Source: Dactylosporangium sp. AC04546
GTDB lineage: Bacteria > Actinomycetota > Actinomycetes > Mycobacteriales > Micromonosporaceae
Length of the DNA: 54,272 nucleotides
NCBI RefSeq assembly: GCF_022095675.1
Contig: NZ_JAHYSG010000085.1
Coordinates: 1 to 54,272, forward strand
Reading direction: 5' to 3'
Shown here: one piece after another, positions 28,913 through 37,623 of the stretch
How the letters are laid out: every line of letters begins with the position of its first letter
Position numbering within the stretch: position 1 is the stretch's first letter
Translations under genes and position numbers: made by a program
Notes under the pieces: model-generated
Database searches by the model: none
Seen by the model: only the letters and a program-made list of their open reading frames with translations
Told to the model about the DNA's origin: nothing

Positions 28913-29941
28913 TTGACCAGACCGAGACCACTCCCGGCCCTGCGAACCGCGGCGGTGCCGGCGCCGACGCCCCGGCCGTCCCGGGTCAACGACACGCCCG
29001 AGGCGCTGGGCTCGCGGGCGAACGTCCTCGATCCGGGCCGCTGGTCGAGCCGGTGGGGCGGGCTGCCCGCGCTGCCGGTCGCCCGCCCACCGGAGCCCTC
29101 CCCGCCCGTCGACGCCCCGGCGGCGGCGACCCCGGCTCGGCCCGCGCCCGCGCCGCCGCCTCCCGCGGCCCCGCCGGAGGGCGCGCCGCGCTGGCTGGAT
29201 CCGGCCGGCTGGGGCGCCGAGGACCGGGCCCGGCTGCGGCGCACGTTGCAGCACCGGTACGACGCGTACGCTCGCGTCGTCACCCGTACCCTCGCCGAGG
29301 AGCCCGGGCTGCGGGCCGCCGGCGGCGGCGCCGACCTGATCACCGACCTGGTGGCGCTCTGCGCGTACATGCACGAGCGGGACGCGGTGAACGACGCGCT
29401 GCGGGGCGTGGCCGGGCGCCCGGACGGTGCGGAGAGCCTGATCGCCCGCGGTGCCACCAGCGGGCTGCGCCGGTTGCCCGCCGTCATCGGCCCGGTCTTC
29501 GCCGCCGGCCAGGCCGCGGTGGGCGCCGGCTACCGGGCCGGCGACGAGCTCGTCGAGCCCGCCTTCGTCGACGTCTGGTTGACCGGCGCGACCGGCGCCG
29601 GCGCCGCGGTCGAGTACGTCATCTGGTCGGTCAGCGCGCGGCGGGTCGACCGGTTCCTGCCGGAGGAGCAGCCCGGCGCGGCCTTTCCACCGGGCAGCCG
29701 GTTCGCCGTCCTCGCCGTCGACGAGCCGGCCGCCGACGGGCCGCTGCGGGTCCTGCTGCGGGACCGCACCGGCGAGCGACCCGACGCCGCCGGACGGTGG
29801 GACGAGACGCTGCGGCGGCTGCGCCACAGCACGACCGTCGCCGCCGAGCACCCGGGCACCCTGGGCTTTCCCATCGGCCTCGACCAGTGGGGTCGCCCCT
29901 TCATACCGGACCTGTTCCGCCCCACCACCGGAGGTTTGTGA
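28913..29941 (+). CDS. ADP-ribosyltransferase-like protein, probably lacking catalytic residues
   Basis: The protein has 342 residues from the TTG at 28913. Residues 1-90 are Pro/Ala-rich and disordered. The rest shows the landmarks of bacterial ART-fold effectors: [12 protein letters not shown] where the catalytic Arg is usually found (GPVFRG), [15 protein letters not shown] for the YxxGxxxxEPAF strand, [11 protein letters not shown] and [12 protein letters not shown]. The Arg is missing and the usual Glu before FPPGSRF is Ala, so I expect no transferase activity. The same degenerate domain, ending in GFPIGLD-x-x-G-x-P, is found in the minus-strand protein at 37624-40581. The stop overlaps the leader of the next gene, so the two are probably translated from one message. 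A fold-based binding or scaffold role is inferred. Confidence 0.6.
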   Translation: MTRPRPLPALRTAAVPAPTPRPSRVNDTPEALGSRANVLDPGRWSSRWGGLPALPVARPPEPSPPVDAPAAATPARPAPAPPPPAAPPEGAPRWLDPAGWGAEDRARLRRTLQHRYDAYARVVTRTLAEEPGLRAAGGGADLITDLVALCAYMHERDAVNDALRGVAGRPDGAESLIARGATSGLRRLPAVIGPVFAAGQAAVGAGYRAGDELVEPAFVDVWLTGATGAGAAVEYVIWSVSARRVDRFLPEEQPGAAFPPGSRFAVLAVDEPAADGPLRVLLRDRTGERPDAAGRWDETLRRLRHSTTVAAEHPGTLGFPIGLDQWGRPFIPDLFRPTTGGL

Positions 29942-29943
29942 CC

Positions 29944-32900
29944 ATGAGTTCCAGTGTGGTGTCGGTGTCGCACACCGAGCCGGGCGGGATGCCCCGCATC
30001 GCCGACGCGCTGGCCGTCGCCGGGCCGGGCACGACCGTCATGCTCCAGCCTGGCACGTACCACGAAGAGCTCCGGCTCATCGGCGACGTCACCCTCGCCG
30101 CCGAGGACGGGCTGGGCAGCGTCGTGCTCCGCGCGCCGGACGGGGTCGCCGTGTTCGTCGGCGCCGGCACCGTGACACTGCGCGGGATCATCGTCGTCGG
30201 CGGCAGCGAGTCCTTCCCCGCAATTCAGGTCAACGGCGGCTCACTGCGGATGTCGGACTGCGAACTGCGCGCCGACGGCGTGGTCGGGCTGCACGCCAGA
30301 GACGGCCGCATCGACCTGCACGACTGCGTGGTGGAGAACGCGTCCGGTGCCGGTCTGCTGCTGGAGCAGGGGACGACGGGAACGGTCAGGGCGACGACGG
30401 TGCGCGAGGTCGGCGGTGCGGGGATCGTCGTCGCCAGCGGCGCCGACCCGGAGTTCGCCGACTGCACGATCACCGGGGTCCGGGGGCCCGGCGTCCTGTC
30501 CACCCGCGACGGCCGGGGCGGCCTGGTCGGCTGCGCCCTCACGGCGATCGCCGGGCCGGCGGTGGCCGTCGAGGACCGGGGAGCGATCAAGCTGCGGTAC
30601 AGCATCGTCCACAACACGTCGGGCCCGGGTGTGGTCGCCACGGGCGGCGAACCGGTGCTGGAGGACTGCCTCATCCAGGCCGTCGACGGGCACGGCGTCG
30701 TGATCGCCGGCGACGCCGATCCCACGCTCGTGCGATGCCGCATCGAGGGCAGCGGCGGCCACGCCGTCTTCGCGCTCGACACCGGCGCCGGCCGGCTCGT
30801 CGACTGCCAGCTCGGCGATACCCCGGTCGCGGTGCTCGCGGTCACCGGTACCGCGTCGCCCACCCTGGAACAGTGCCACCTGAGTGGCTCCGGCGAGGTG
30901 ACCGCGCTCTTCGACGGCAGCGGCCGAGGCGTCCTCGTCGGCTGCGAGGTGACCGGCGGCCGGACCGGCGTGCTGGTGCGGGGAGGCGCCGACCCGGTCA
31001 TCGACGAGACCACCGTCACCGGCTGCACGGAGTACGGCGTGCACAGCATCGACGGCGGCCGCGGCACGGTACGCAACTGCACCGTCGAGCAGTGCGGCGT
31101 GGCCGGTGTCCGGCTCGCCGACGCGTCGACGGCACTCGCCGACTCCCGGCTGCGCGGCGGCCGGCACGGCCTGATCGTCGCGCCGGGCGGGCAGGCGAGC
31201 GTCGACGCCTGCGAGATCGACACCGCGAGCGTGGCGGGGGTCCTGGTCGAGTCGACCGGTGAGCTCCGGCTGCGGCGCAGCCGGGTGCGCGACGGCGACG
31301 CGGTGGGCGTGCGCTTCGCGCCCGGCTCGCGGGGCGCGGTGATCCAGTCCGAGATCTTCGACAACGGCACCGACGGGGTGCTGCTGGAAACCGCCGAACC
31401 GGTCGACCTCACCGGCTCGTCGGTCAGTGGAAACCATCGGGATCAGGTCCGACGGGCGGGCGCGGCACCCGGCCCGGCCGGCCAGTCCGGGCCGAACCCC
31501 CCGGAACTCGACGCCGCCCCCGGCTCCGCACCGGTCTGGCAACCGCCGGAGCCGGGCCCACCGCGCCACCAGGACGGGCCGCCACCGGCAACGGGCGCCG
31601 CGCCGGGCGACAGCGACGCCGCCGCCCCGCTCCTGGCGCAGCTGCGCGACCTGGTCGGCCTCGCCGCCGTCAAGGAAGAGGTCGCCACCCTGGTCGGGCT
31701 GCACCGGATCGCGCAACGGCGGGCCGAGGCCGGGCTGCCCCGGCCGCCGATGTCCCGCCACCTGGTCTTCGCCGGTGCACCGGGCACCGGCAAGACCACG
31801 GTGGCCCGGCTCTACGGCCAGATCCTCGCGGCCCTCGGCGTCATCACCTCGGGCCAGCTCGTCGAGGCGTCCCGAGCCGACCTGGTCGCCGAGCACATCG
31901 GCGGCACCGCCATGAAGACCACGCAGAAGTTCACCGAGGCGCTCGGTGGCGTGCTGTTCGTCGACGAGGCGTACACGCTCAACCCGGTCGAAGGGGGCAG
32001 CGGGCACGACTTCGGCCGGGAGGCCGTCGACACGCTGGTCAAGCTCATGGAGGATCACCGCGACGAGGTCGTCGTCATCGTCGCCGGCTACTCGCCGCAG
32101 ATGCGGCAGTTCATGGCCGGCAACCCGGGCCTGGCCTCGCGGTTCTCGCGCACCATCGAGTTCGACAGCTACACCACCGACGAGCTGGTCACCATCGTGG
32201 AGCACTGCTGCCGCACCCACCACTACTCGCTGGAGTACGACACCCGCACCGCGCTGGCGCGGCTGTTCGACGGGATGCCCCGGACGGAGTCGTTCGGCAA
32301 CGCGCGGGTCGCCCGGAAGATCTTCGAGGAGATGGTCGGCCGCCAGGCGTATCGGCTCTCCGGCGATGCGACGCCCAGCGGGGTGGCGCTGGCCCAACTC
32401 CTGCCGCAGGACCTCGGCCAATCTCCGACCGCACCCGCCGGTACGGACGGGGCGCGCAGCGCCGAAGTGGACGCCCTGCTCGACTCGCTGAACTCCATGA
32501 TCGGTCTCAGTGCCGTCAAACGGGAGGTCGCCGAGCTCATCGACCTGCTCGCCAACGCACGCGCCCGGGCTCGCGCCGGCCTGCCCACCCCCGGGGTCTC
32601 CCGTCACCTGGTCTTCTCCGGTCCACCCGGAACGGGAAAGACCACCGTGGCCCGGCTGTACGGGCGCCTGCTGGCCGCCCTCGGCGCGCTCAGCAGCGGA
32701 CAGGTCGTCGAGGTCGCCCGCGCCGACCTGGTCGGCGAGTACATCGGGCACACGGCGCACCGGACCCGGGAGGCCTTCGACCGGGCCCGCGGCGGCGTCC
32801 TGTTCATCGACGAGGCGTACACCCTCAGCCCACCCGACGCCCGCAACGACTTCGGACGCGAGGCGATCGACACGCTGGTGAAGCTGATGGAGGACCACCG

Positions 32901-33282
32901 CGACGAGGTCGTCGTGATCGTCGCCGGCTACGACGAGGAGATGGCCTCGTTCCTCGCGGCCAATGCCGGTCTGGAGTCCCGGTTCACCCGGCACATCCAC
33001 TTCACCCACTACACCCCCGACGAACTGGTCGCCATCTTCGAGAACCTGGCCGGCGCCAGCGGGTACGAATGCCCGTGGGAGACCCTCGACGCGCTGCGGG
33101 CCCAGTTCACGTCGGTGCCGACGGGACGATCGTTCGGCAACGGCCGGTACGCACGCCAACTGCTCGGCGAGGCGATGACGCGACAGGCGGGCCGGCTGCG
33201 CGGGCGGGCCGACCCGTCCGTGGACGAACTGAAGACCCTGCTGGCCGTCGACGTCCGGCCCGCACCGGCCATGTCGAACTAA
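29944..33282 (+). CDS. Right-handed beta-helix protein with two CbbX/EccA-like AAA+ ATPase domains
   Basis: The protein has 1,112 residues. ATG 29944 lies 9 bases after GGAGG (29930-29934); an in-frame GTG at 29938 is too close to it. Residues 1-500 are short beta repeats with regularly spaced D-C and G-V-x-x elements, typical of parallel beta-helix proteins (NosD/pectate-lyase-like). A Pro-rich linker (about 500-560) leads to two AAA+ domains. AAA1 has Walker A GAPGTGKT (611-618) and Walker B LFVDEA (Asp 674, Glu 675). AAA2 has GPPGTGKT (893-900) and LFIDEA (Asp 956, Glu 957). Both Walker sites are intact. The AAA+ type is that of CbbX and of EccA, which handles substrates of type VII secretion. 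EccA normally has one such domain after TPR repeats, so this is a variant design. It probably remodels or chaperones products of this locus. Confidence 0.85.
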   Translation: MSSSVVSVSHTEPGGMPRIADALAVAGPGTTVMLQPGTYHEELRLIGDVTLAAEDGLGSVVLRAPDGVAVFVGAGTVTLRGIIVVGGSESFPAIQVNGGSLRMSDCELRADGVVGLHARDGRIDLHDCVVENASGAGLLLEQGTTGTVRATTVREVGGAGIVVASGADPEFADCTITGVRGPGVLSTRDGRGGLVGCALTAIAGPAVAVEDRGAIKLRYSIVHNTSGPGVVATGGEPVLEDCLIQAVDGHGVVIAGDADPTLVRCRIEGSGGHAVFALDTGAGRLVDCQLGDTPVAVLAVTGTASPTLEQCHLSGSGEVTALFDGSGRGVLVGCEVTGGRTGVLVRGGADPVIDETTVTGCTEYGVHSIDGGRGTVRNCTVEQCGVAGVRLADASTALADSRLRGGRHGLIVAPGGQASVDACEIDTASVAGVLVESTGELRLRRSRVRDGDAVGVRFAPGSRGAVIQSEIFDNGTDGVLLETAEPVDLTGSSVSGNHRDQVRRAGAAPGPAGQSGPNPPELDAAPGSAPVWQPPEPGPPRHQDGPPPATGAAPGDSDAAAPLLAQLRDLVGLAAVKEEVATLVGLHRIAQRRAEAGLPRPPMSRHLVFAGAPGTGKTTVARLYGQILAALGVITSGQLVEASRADLVAEHIGGTAMKTTQKFTEALGGVLFVDEAYTLNPVEGGSGHDFGREAVDTLVKLMEDHRDEVVVIVAGYSPQMRQFMAGNPGLASRFSRTIEFDSYTTDELVTIVEHCCRTHHYSLEYDTRTALARLFDGMPRTESFGNARVARKIFEEMVGRQAYRLSGDATPSGVALAQLLPQDLGQSPTAPAGTDGARSAEVDALLDSLNSMIGLSAVKREVAELIDLLANARARARAGLPTPGVSRHLVFSGPPGTGKTTVARLYGRLLAALGALSSGQVVEVARADLVGEYIGHTAHRTREAFDRARGGVLFIDEAYTLSPPDARNDFGREAIDTLVKLMEDHRDEVVVIVAGYDEEMASFLAANAGLESRFTRHIHFTHYTPDELVAIFENLAGASGYECPWETLDALRAQFTSVPTGRSFGNGRYARQLLGEAMTRQAGRLRGRADPSVDELKTLLAVDVRPAPAMSN

Positions 33283-33310
33283 GCGGAGCAGGCGGTCGGG
33301 GCCGGGGTAT

Positions 33311-33324
33311 GTGGCAACTGCCAC
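33311..33324. promoter_or_regulatory. Palindrome upstream of the anti-sigma gene
   Basis: GTGGCAACTGCCAC is a perfect 6-base inverted repeat around a 2-base centre, in the 149-base gap between the AAA+ gene and the anti-sigma gene. It has the size of an operator half-site pair. No regulator can be assigned. Confidence 0.3.
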
Positions 33325-33431
33325 TCCATTCCGGGATGTGCGATCCTCTCATAGGTCGGACCAACCGTGCCCGCGGCGACGATGAACAACCCGACTGCCC
33401 CAACCGCGGGCACAGAGGAGCTGAGCGTGAG

Positions 33432-34169
33432 ATGGGATCAAACAACCGATCTGGCAACGCGGCGACGCATGTCCATGACCAGATCGACCTGTACCTGACC
33501 AACGCGCTCACCCCCGAGCAGGAGGAGCAGTTCGAGGAGCATCTGCTGTTCTGCGAGGCTTGTCGGGAGCAAGCAGACCGGGAGAGCGAGCTCGCCGTCG
33601 CGGTGGCCGCGCTGCCCGCCGAGCTGGCAGCCGAGCTCGAGGCGACGGATACCGCCGCACCGGCCGGAACCGCCGGCCGGAACACCAGCGATCGCGCTGC
33701 CGCATCGAACACGACCCGGCGGGCGGTCCCGGCCACCGCGACCGGGCCGGCGGCCGGTCGGCCGCCCGGCCGCCCCGGGTCGCGCGCGCGTCGGCTGCTC
33801 AGCTACGCGGCGGCGCTGGTGGTCGGCGCCGTCCTGGGCGTCGGCGGCGCGTGGCTGTACCCGAGCTCCGACCCCGACCCGGTGACGGTGGGCGACCAGA
33901 CCGAAACGGGTAGTCGCGGCCAACTGTCCGTGACCGCGACCGAACGCGCGGGCGGCACCGACGTGCGGGCGGTCGCAGTGGGTCTGCGTCCCGGCGAGCA
34001 GTACGACCTGATCGCGGTCGGCACGGATGGTCGCAACCACGTCGCGGCGCACGGCGTGGCCGCGGGCGGCCCGCAGACCATTGTCGGCTCCGTGCCGGTG
34101 GCGCGGGACAAGGTCCGATTCTTCGCGCTGGCCCAGGGCAGCCTGCTGCTGGTCACGACCGTCTTCTGA
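33432..34169 (+). CDS. Zinc-finger (zf-HC2) membrane anti-sigma factor
   Basis: The protein has 245 residues. ATG 33432 is preceded by GAGGAG (33415-33420) at 11 bases. The N-terminus shows the anti-sigma zinc finger: His 13/His 15, then H37-x3-C41-x2-C44 in EEHLLFCEACR. An Ala/Thr/Pro-rich linker leads to one transmembrane helix (about 119-143, LLSYAAALVVGAVLGVGGAW) and an extracytoplasmic domain of about 100 residues. Proteins of this type hold an ECF sigma factor inactive at the membrane. The usual partner sigma gene is not next to it; the upstream neighbour is the AAA+ gene and the downstream one is a lectin. The partner may be elsewhere on the chromosome. Confidence 0.8.
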   Translation: MGSNNRSGNAATHVHDQIDLYLTNALTPEQEEQFEEHLLFCEACREQADRESELAVAVAALPAELAAELEATDTAAPAGTAGRNTSDRAAASNTTRRAVPATATGPAAGRPPGRPGSRARRLLSYAAALVVGAVLGVGGAWLYPSSDPDPVTVGDQTETGSRGQLSVTATERAGGTDVRAVAVGLRPGEQYDLIAVGTDGRNHVAAHGVAAGGPQTIVGSVPVARDKVRFFALAQGSLLLVTTVF

Positions 34170-34265
34170 GGCCCGTCCGGCAGTTCGCCCCGCACCGCGG
34201 CCGGCCGATCGAACCGCCCACGGACGTCGACCGTTGTGGCGCCATGGCAGAACGCACACCAGGAT

Positions 34266-34271
34266 GGGGAG
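34266..34271 (+). promoter_or_regulatory. Ribosome binding site fixing the GTG start at 34279
   Basis: GGGGAG lies 7 bases before GTG 34279. It overlaps the ATG at 34264 that would otherwise start the ORF, so the GTG is preferred. Confidence 0.5.
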
Positions 34272-34278
34272 ACGCCCG

Positions 34279-35181
34279 GTGAGTGACAACGCGGACCCGC
34301 CCGCGACCGATCCGCACGGGACCGGCGCGGCCGGTGACGGTGACCCGTCGGGCGACGCCCTCGAGTTCGGCAACCGGCCGCCGGTGCTGTCACACCGGGC
34401 CCCGCGGCTTCCGTTCGCCTGGCGCGTGCTGAGCGTCGTTTCCGTGGCGCTGGCCTTGAGCTCGATCGCGTGGGCGGCCACGGTGGCATGGCCGGCGACG
34501 GACCCGTCGGGGACGGCTGAGCCCGGCGCCGGCGCCCCGCCGGCAGTGGGGCCCGAGCCTGGAGCCGGCGCCCCGCTCACCAGCGGGTCGGCCGCGGCGT
34601 CCCCGCAACCGGGACAGACCTCGACATCCCGCAGTCCCGCCACGACGCCCGCGAACCCGGCGGCCAGCACCCCGGCGCAGTCGCCCGGCGCACCGGCCAC
34701 GAGCCAACCGACCGCCGGCGCGACGCCCACCGGACCGGTCGTCCCCGCGCCGGGGGTGACGGTCCGGCTGGTCAGCGGCCACAGCGATCTCTCCGCGGGC
34801 GTGGCGGCCGGCGCAGTCGACAACGGCGCCCGGATCGCGCAGTCAGGCAGCACCGGCGAGGCCCAGCAGTGGCGCGTCCAGGGCGCCGGGGCCGGCTGCT
34901 TCCAACTGCTCAACGTGCACTCCGGGTTGGCGCTCGACAATCCGAACACCGGCGAGGGCGCCACGATGCAGCAGTGGGCCTTCGCCCCGGGCAACGTCAA
35001 CCAGAGCTGGTGCTTTCTCTCCGTGGGTGGCGGGCGGTACTCCATCCAGAACCGGGCCAGCCTCATGCTCCTGGCGGTTCCCGCCAGCGGCGGCGCGGAC
35101 GGAGCGCCCGTGCAGCAGTTGAGCGGGGACCCGACGGCGCCGCGGCCCAACCAGACCTGGCGCCTGGTGCGGGCCGGCTGA
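34279..35181 (+). CDS. Membrane-anchored ricin-type beta-trefoil lectin protein
   Basis: The protein has 300 residues. One transmembrane segment (about 48-71, WRVLSVVSVALALSSIAWAA) follows a short acidic cytoplasmic tail. A Pro/Thr/Ser/Ala-rich stalk (about 75-155) carries a C-terminal beta-trefoil (about 160-300) with the repeated Q-x-W elements QQWRV, QQWAF, NQSWCF and NQTWRL. Ricin-type trefoils bind galactose, xylan or other cell-wall sugars, so a sugar-binding role outside the membrane is likely. The same domain type ends the next protein, which suggests that the two genes act on the same polymer. Confidence 0.75.
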   Translation: MSDNADPPATDPHGTGAAGDGDPSGDALEFGNRPPVLSHRAPRLPFAWRVLSVVSVALALSSIAWAATVAWPATDPSGTAEPGAGAPPAVGPEPGAGAPLTSGSAAASPQPGQTSTSRSPATTPANPAASTPAQSPGAPATSQPTAGATPTGPVVPAPGVTVRLVSGHSDLSAGVAAGAVDNGARIAQSGSTGEAQQWRVQGAGAGCFQLLNVHSGLALDNPNTGEGATMQQWAFAPGNVNQSWCFLSVGGGRYSIQNRASLMLLAVPASGGADGAPVQQLSGDPTAPRPNQTWRLVRAG

Positions 35182-35228
35182 CCATCGCAGTGACCTGGCC
35201 GGCCTCGGCGGCCGTCGGGGCGGGCTAG

Positions 35229-35270
35229 CGACGGTGCCCGAGGTCGCCGGGCGCCGGCCCGTCACCGTCG
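35229..35270 (+). terminator. Possible hairpin between the lectin and chitosanase genes
   Basis: An outer 8-base inverted repeat (CGACGGTG at 35229-35236 and CACCGTCG at 35263-35270) encloses GCCGG-GCG-CCGGC. There is no U-tract. It could be a terminator or only a G/C-rich structure. Confidence 0.35.
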
Positions 35271-35412
35271 AAGTGCATCCCGCCGTCCCATCTTCTGGAC
35301 GTGACGAGGAGTTCATCTGTACGCAACAATCACTCGACCCCGGTCGCGGGCCGAGGTGTGCGTTCGGCCGACCCCTGCGGCGCGACGGACAGACACGGAG
35401 GAGGACGTACCG

Positions 35413-36807
35413 GTGGCGAACGCCCGTGGCGTGAGCACGCGCCGTCCGAAGCTGCTCGTCACCTCATGCATCGCGGTGGCCGTCACCGCCACGGTGACGG
35501 TGCTGCTGCTGCGGAGCGACGGTCCCGGCCTGCAGCTCAGCACCGACCAGCGGACTGTGATCGACCGGCTGGAAAGCGTGCTGCTGCACGACTCCGTGGT
35601 GCCGCAGTACGGGCGGGTGGTCAACGAGTTCGACCAGCGCGGCTACGCCGCCGGCATCGGTGACTTCTCGACCGCCGGCGGCGAGGCGCTGGAAGTGATC
35701 CACGTGTACACCGCCCGCAACGGCGCGAACGAACTGAGCCGCAAGTACAGCACCCCGCTGTCCACGCTGGCCGAGGCGCACAGCGACGACGTGGCCGGCC
35801 TCGACGGGTTCACCGAGGCATGGCAGTTGGCCAGCGTCGACCCGTCGTTCCGTCAGGCGCAGAGCGACGTCCTGCATGAGCGCTACTTCACCCCGGCCCT
35901 GCTCCAGGCTCGCGAGCTCGGTATCGGTACGCCGCTGGGGCTGGCGGTCATCTACGACTCGCTGATACAGCATGGCAGCGGCGGCCCCGACGGGCTGCTC
36001 GCGCTGCTGCGGCAGGCCGAGACCAAATCGGGCGGCACCCCCAAGAAGATCGGCGAGCGCCGCTGGCTGGAGGCGTTCCTGGAGGTTCGCCGATCGACCC
36101 TGGCCGATCCGTCCGAGCCGGCGCACCAAGAGGTATGGCCCTACGAGGTGGGCCGGGTCGATGCCCTGATCTCGCTGCTGAAAGACGGCCACGACCAGCT
36201 GGTCCCACCGCTGGTGGTGGCACCGTACGGGACGCCGAGGGTGATCGATCTGAGCCCGTTCGACCTGATCCCCTCGCTGGCGATGCCGAGCATGCCCGGG
36301 GGCGGCACCACCTCCGGCCGTCCCGGCGGGCCGGGCCGCTCCGCCGGTCCGACATCCTCCGGCCAGCCCCGCCCGTCGACATCCGCCGGCGCTCCGACGA
36401 CCGGCAACCCGTCGGTGCGCCGACAGGGTCCGGTGGTCGGCCTGGCCGGCTTGTGCCTGGACCTCGACGGCGGGGTCGGTGCGGCCGGCAACCACGTGAA
36501 GACCTGGACCTGCAACGGCACTGACGCCCAACTGTGGACCGCCGAGACGGACGGGACGCTGCGCGTGGTGGCCATGTGCGCCCAGCCGCGCGACGACTCG
36601 CCGAGTCCGGGCGCCCCGGTGGAGATCGACCCGTGCGACGGGCGCGGCTCCCAGCAGTGGCGCTTCACCGGCGGACGCCTGGTCAACTCCGCCTCCGGGC
36701 TGTGCCTGAGCATTACCGGTGACAGCAGCAAGCCCGGCGCCTTCGTGCAGCTCATGACCTGCAACGGGGCCGCCGGCCAGCGCTGGGCCGCGCCCGGCGC
36801 CGCCTGA
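35413..36807 (+). CDS. GH46 chitosanase-like protein with C-terminal ricin-type lectin domain
   Basis: The protein has 464 residues. GTG 35413 lies 8 bases after GGAGGAGG. A signal anchor (14-33) is followed by a domain matching GH46 chitosanases: QRGYAAGIGDFSTAGGEALE (family: DGRGYTAGxxGFTT), then WQLASVDPSFRQAQSD, LGLAVIYDSLIQHG, and RRWLEAFLEVRR. The general-base Asp is present (Asp 74 before QRGY). The proton-donor Glu normally in a FENG/AENS motif just upstream is not at the expected place: the segment reads LESVLLHDSVVPQYG, with Glu 54 displaced by about four residues. A Pro/Ser linker and a beta-trefoil with AQLW, QQWRF and GQRW follow. Role: cleavage or binding of chitosan-like polymer at the cell surface. 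Activity is uncertain because of the altered Glu motif. Confidence 0.75.
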   Translation: MANARGVSTRRPKLLVTSCIAVAVTATVTVLLLRSDGPGLQLSTDQRTVIDRLESVLLHDSVVPQYGRVVNEFDQRGYAAGIGDFSTAGGEALEVIHVYTARNGANELSRKYSTPLSTLAEAHSDDVAGLDGFTEAWQLASVDPSFRQAQSDVLHERYFTPALLQARELGIGTPLGLAVIYDSLIQHGSGGPDGLLALLRQAETKSGGTPKKIGERRWLEAFLEVRRSTLADPSEPAHQEVWPYEVGRVDALISLLKDGHDQLVPPLVVAPYGTPRVIDLSPFDLIPSLAMPSMPGGGTTSGRPGGPGRSAGPTSSGQPRPSTSAGAPTTGNPSVRRQGPVVGLAGLCLDLDGGVGAAGNHVKTWTCNGTDAQLWTAETDGTLRVVAMCAQPRDDSPSPGAPVEIDPCDGRGSQQWRFTGGRLVNSASGLCLSITGDSSKPGAFVQLMTCNGAAGQRWAAPGAA

Positions 36808-36883
36808 CATCACGCCTCCTGCGTCACAAGTGTCGATGTACCGGGTACAACGTCGGCATTGACGTCCGGGTTCAAAATGCCCC

Positions 36884-37540
36884 TCACCGGTCACCGCGCG
36901 CGGTGGGTGGCCGGCGCCGCACCCCCGGCACGGCGCTGATGTCTCCGTACCGGGGCGCATCGATCGGTAGTGACGCGGGACGCCGCGGGCGCGACGGATC
37001 CGGCGGCGGCGTCCTGCGCCGCGACGCCGTCGCCAGCCACATGGCAACGGTCATGAGCCAGCCGCAGAGGATCGGCAGCCATACCTGGACGGGCGTGACG
37101 TCCGTGCCCGAGATCAGCACGTGCGCCACGACGAGCATGAACGCGACGTACGAGAACCGGTGCAGCGCACGCCGGCGCGCGGGTCCCGACCAGCGCTGGA
37201 CGATCATGGACAGTGCGACGGCGGCGAGCAGTTCCGACCCGATGACGGCAACCCCGGTGCCGATGCGGTTGTCCGGGTCGGCGAACGGCACGACGAGCTC
37301 GAGCACCGTGATCGAACCGCCGGGCAGCGCCAACTGCCCGACGCCGTGCACGGCCCCGAGACTCAGCCCCAGGCCCGCGGTCGCCCGGTGGATCGGGTGG
37401 AGCGCCGGCAGGCCGAGCAACGGCGGCCGCCACGAGCCATGCAGCAGGAACCCCGTCACGACGCCCAGCCAGAGCAGCCCCAGGGACACGAACCCGAGCG
37501 TCGACAGCACCGGATGCAGTTCCGGGAACCGGCTCTCCAC
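36884..37540 (-). CDS. Ferric-reductase-like (haem-type) integral membrane protein
   Basis: The protein has 218 residues and about five transmembrane helices (HPVLSTLGFVSLGLLWLGVV, HRATAGLGLSLGAVHG, TGVAVIGSELLAAVALSMIV, LHRFSYVAFMLVVAHVLIS, WLPILCGWLMTVAMWLAT). Paired His residues in two helices (HPIHRATA...AVHG and LHRFSYVA...VVAH) fit the haem-binding helices of the ferric reductase/NOX-like membrane domain. It has no FAD or NAD domain of its own. GTG 37540 is chosen for its GGAGG (37546-37550). A GTG at 37627, overlapping the stop of the upstream gene, would add 29 residues, but those codons have unusually low third-position GC. It is last in a three-gene operon with the 985-residue and 359-residue proteins. 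Confidence 0.65.
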   Translation of the reverse strand: MESRFPELHPVLSTLGFVSLGLLWLGVVTGFLLHGSWRPPLLGLPALHPIHRATAGLGLSLGAVHGVGQLALPGGSITVLELVVPFADPDNRIGTGVAVIGSELLAAVALSMIVQRWSGPARRRALHRFSYVAFMLVVAHVLISGTDVTPVQVWLPILCGWLMTVAMWLATASRRRTPPPDPSRPRRPASLPIDAPRYGDISAVPGVRRRPPTARGDR

Positions 37541-37545
37541 AGGAC

Positions 37546-37550
37546 CCTCC
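37546..37550 (-). promoter_or_regulatory. Ribosome binding site supporting the start at 37540
   Basis: On the minus strand GGAGG is followed by 5 bases and then GTG. No comparable site precedes the alternative GTG at 37627. Confidence 0.5.
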
Positions 37551-37623
37551 TCGCTCTGCGCCAGCGCCCGAGGCGCGCGCGCCGCCGCCACACCTACTGC
37601 TACAGGAGCCTCGTCCACTGCGA

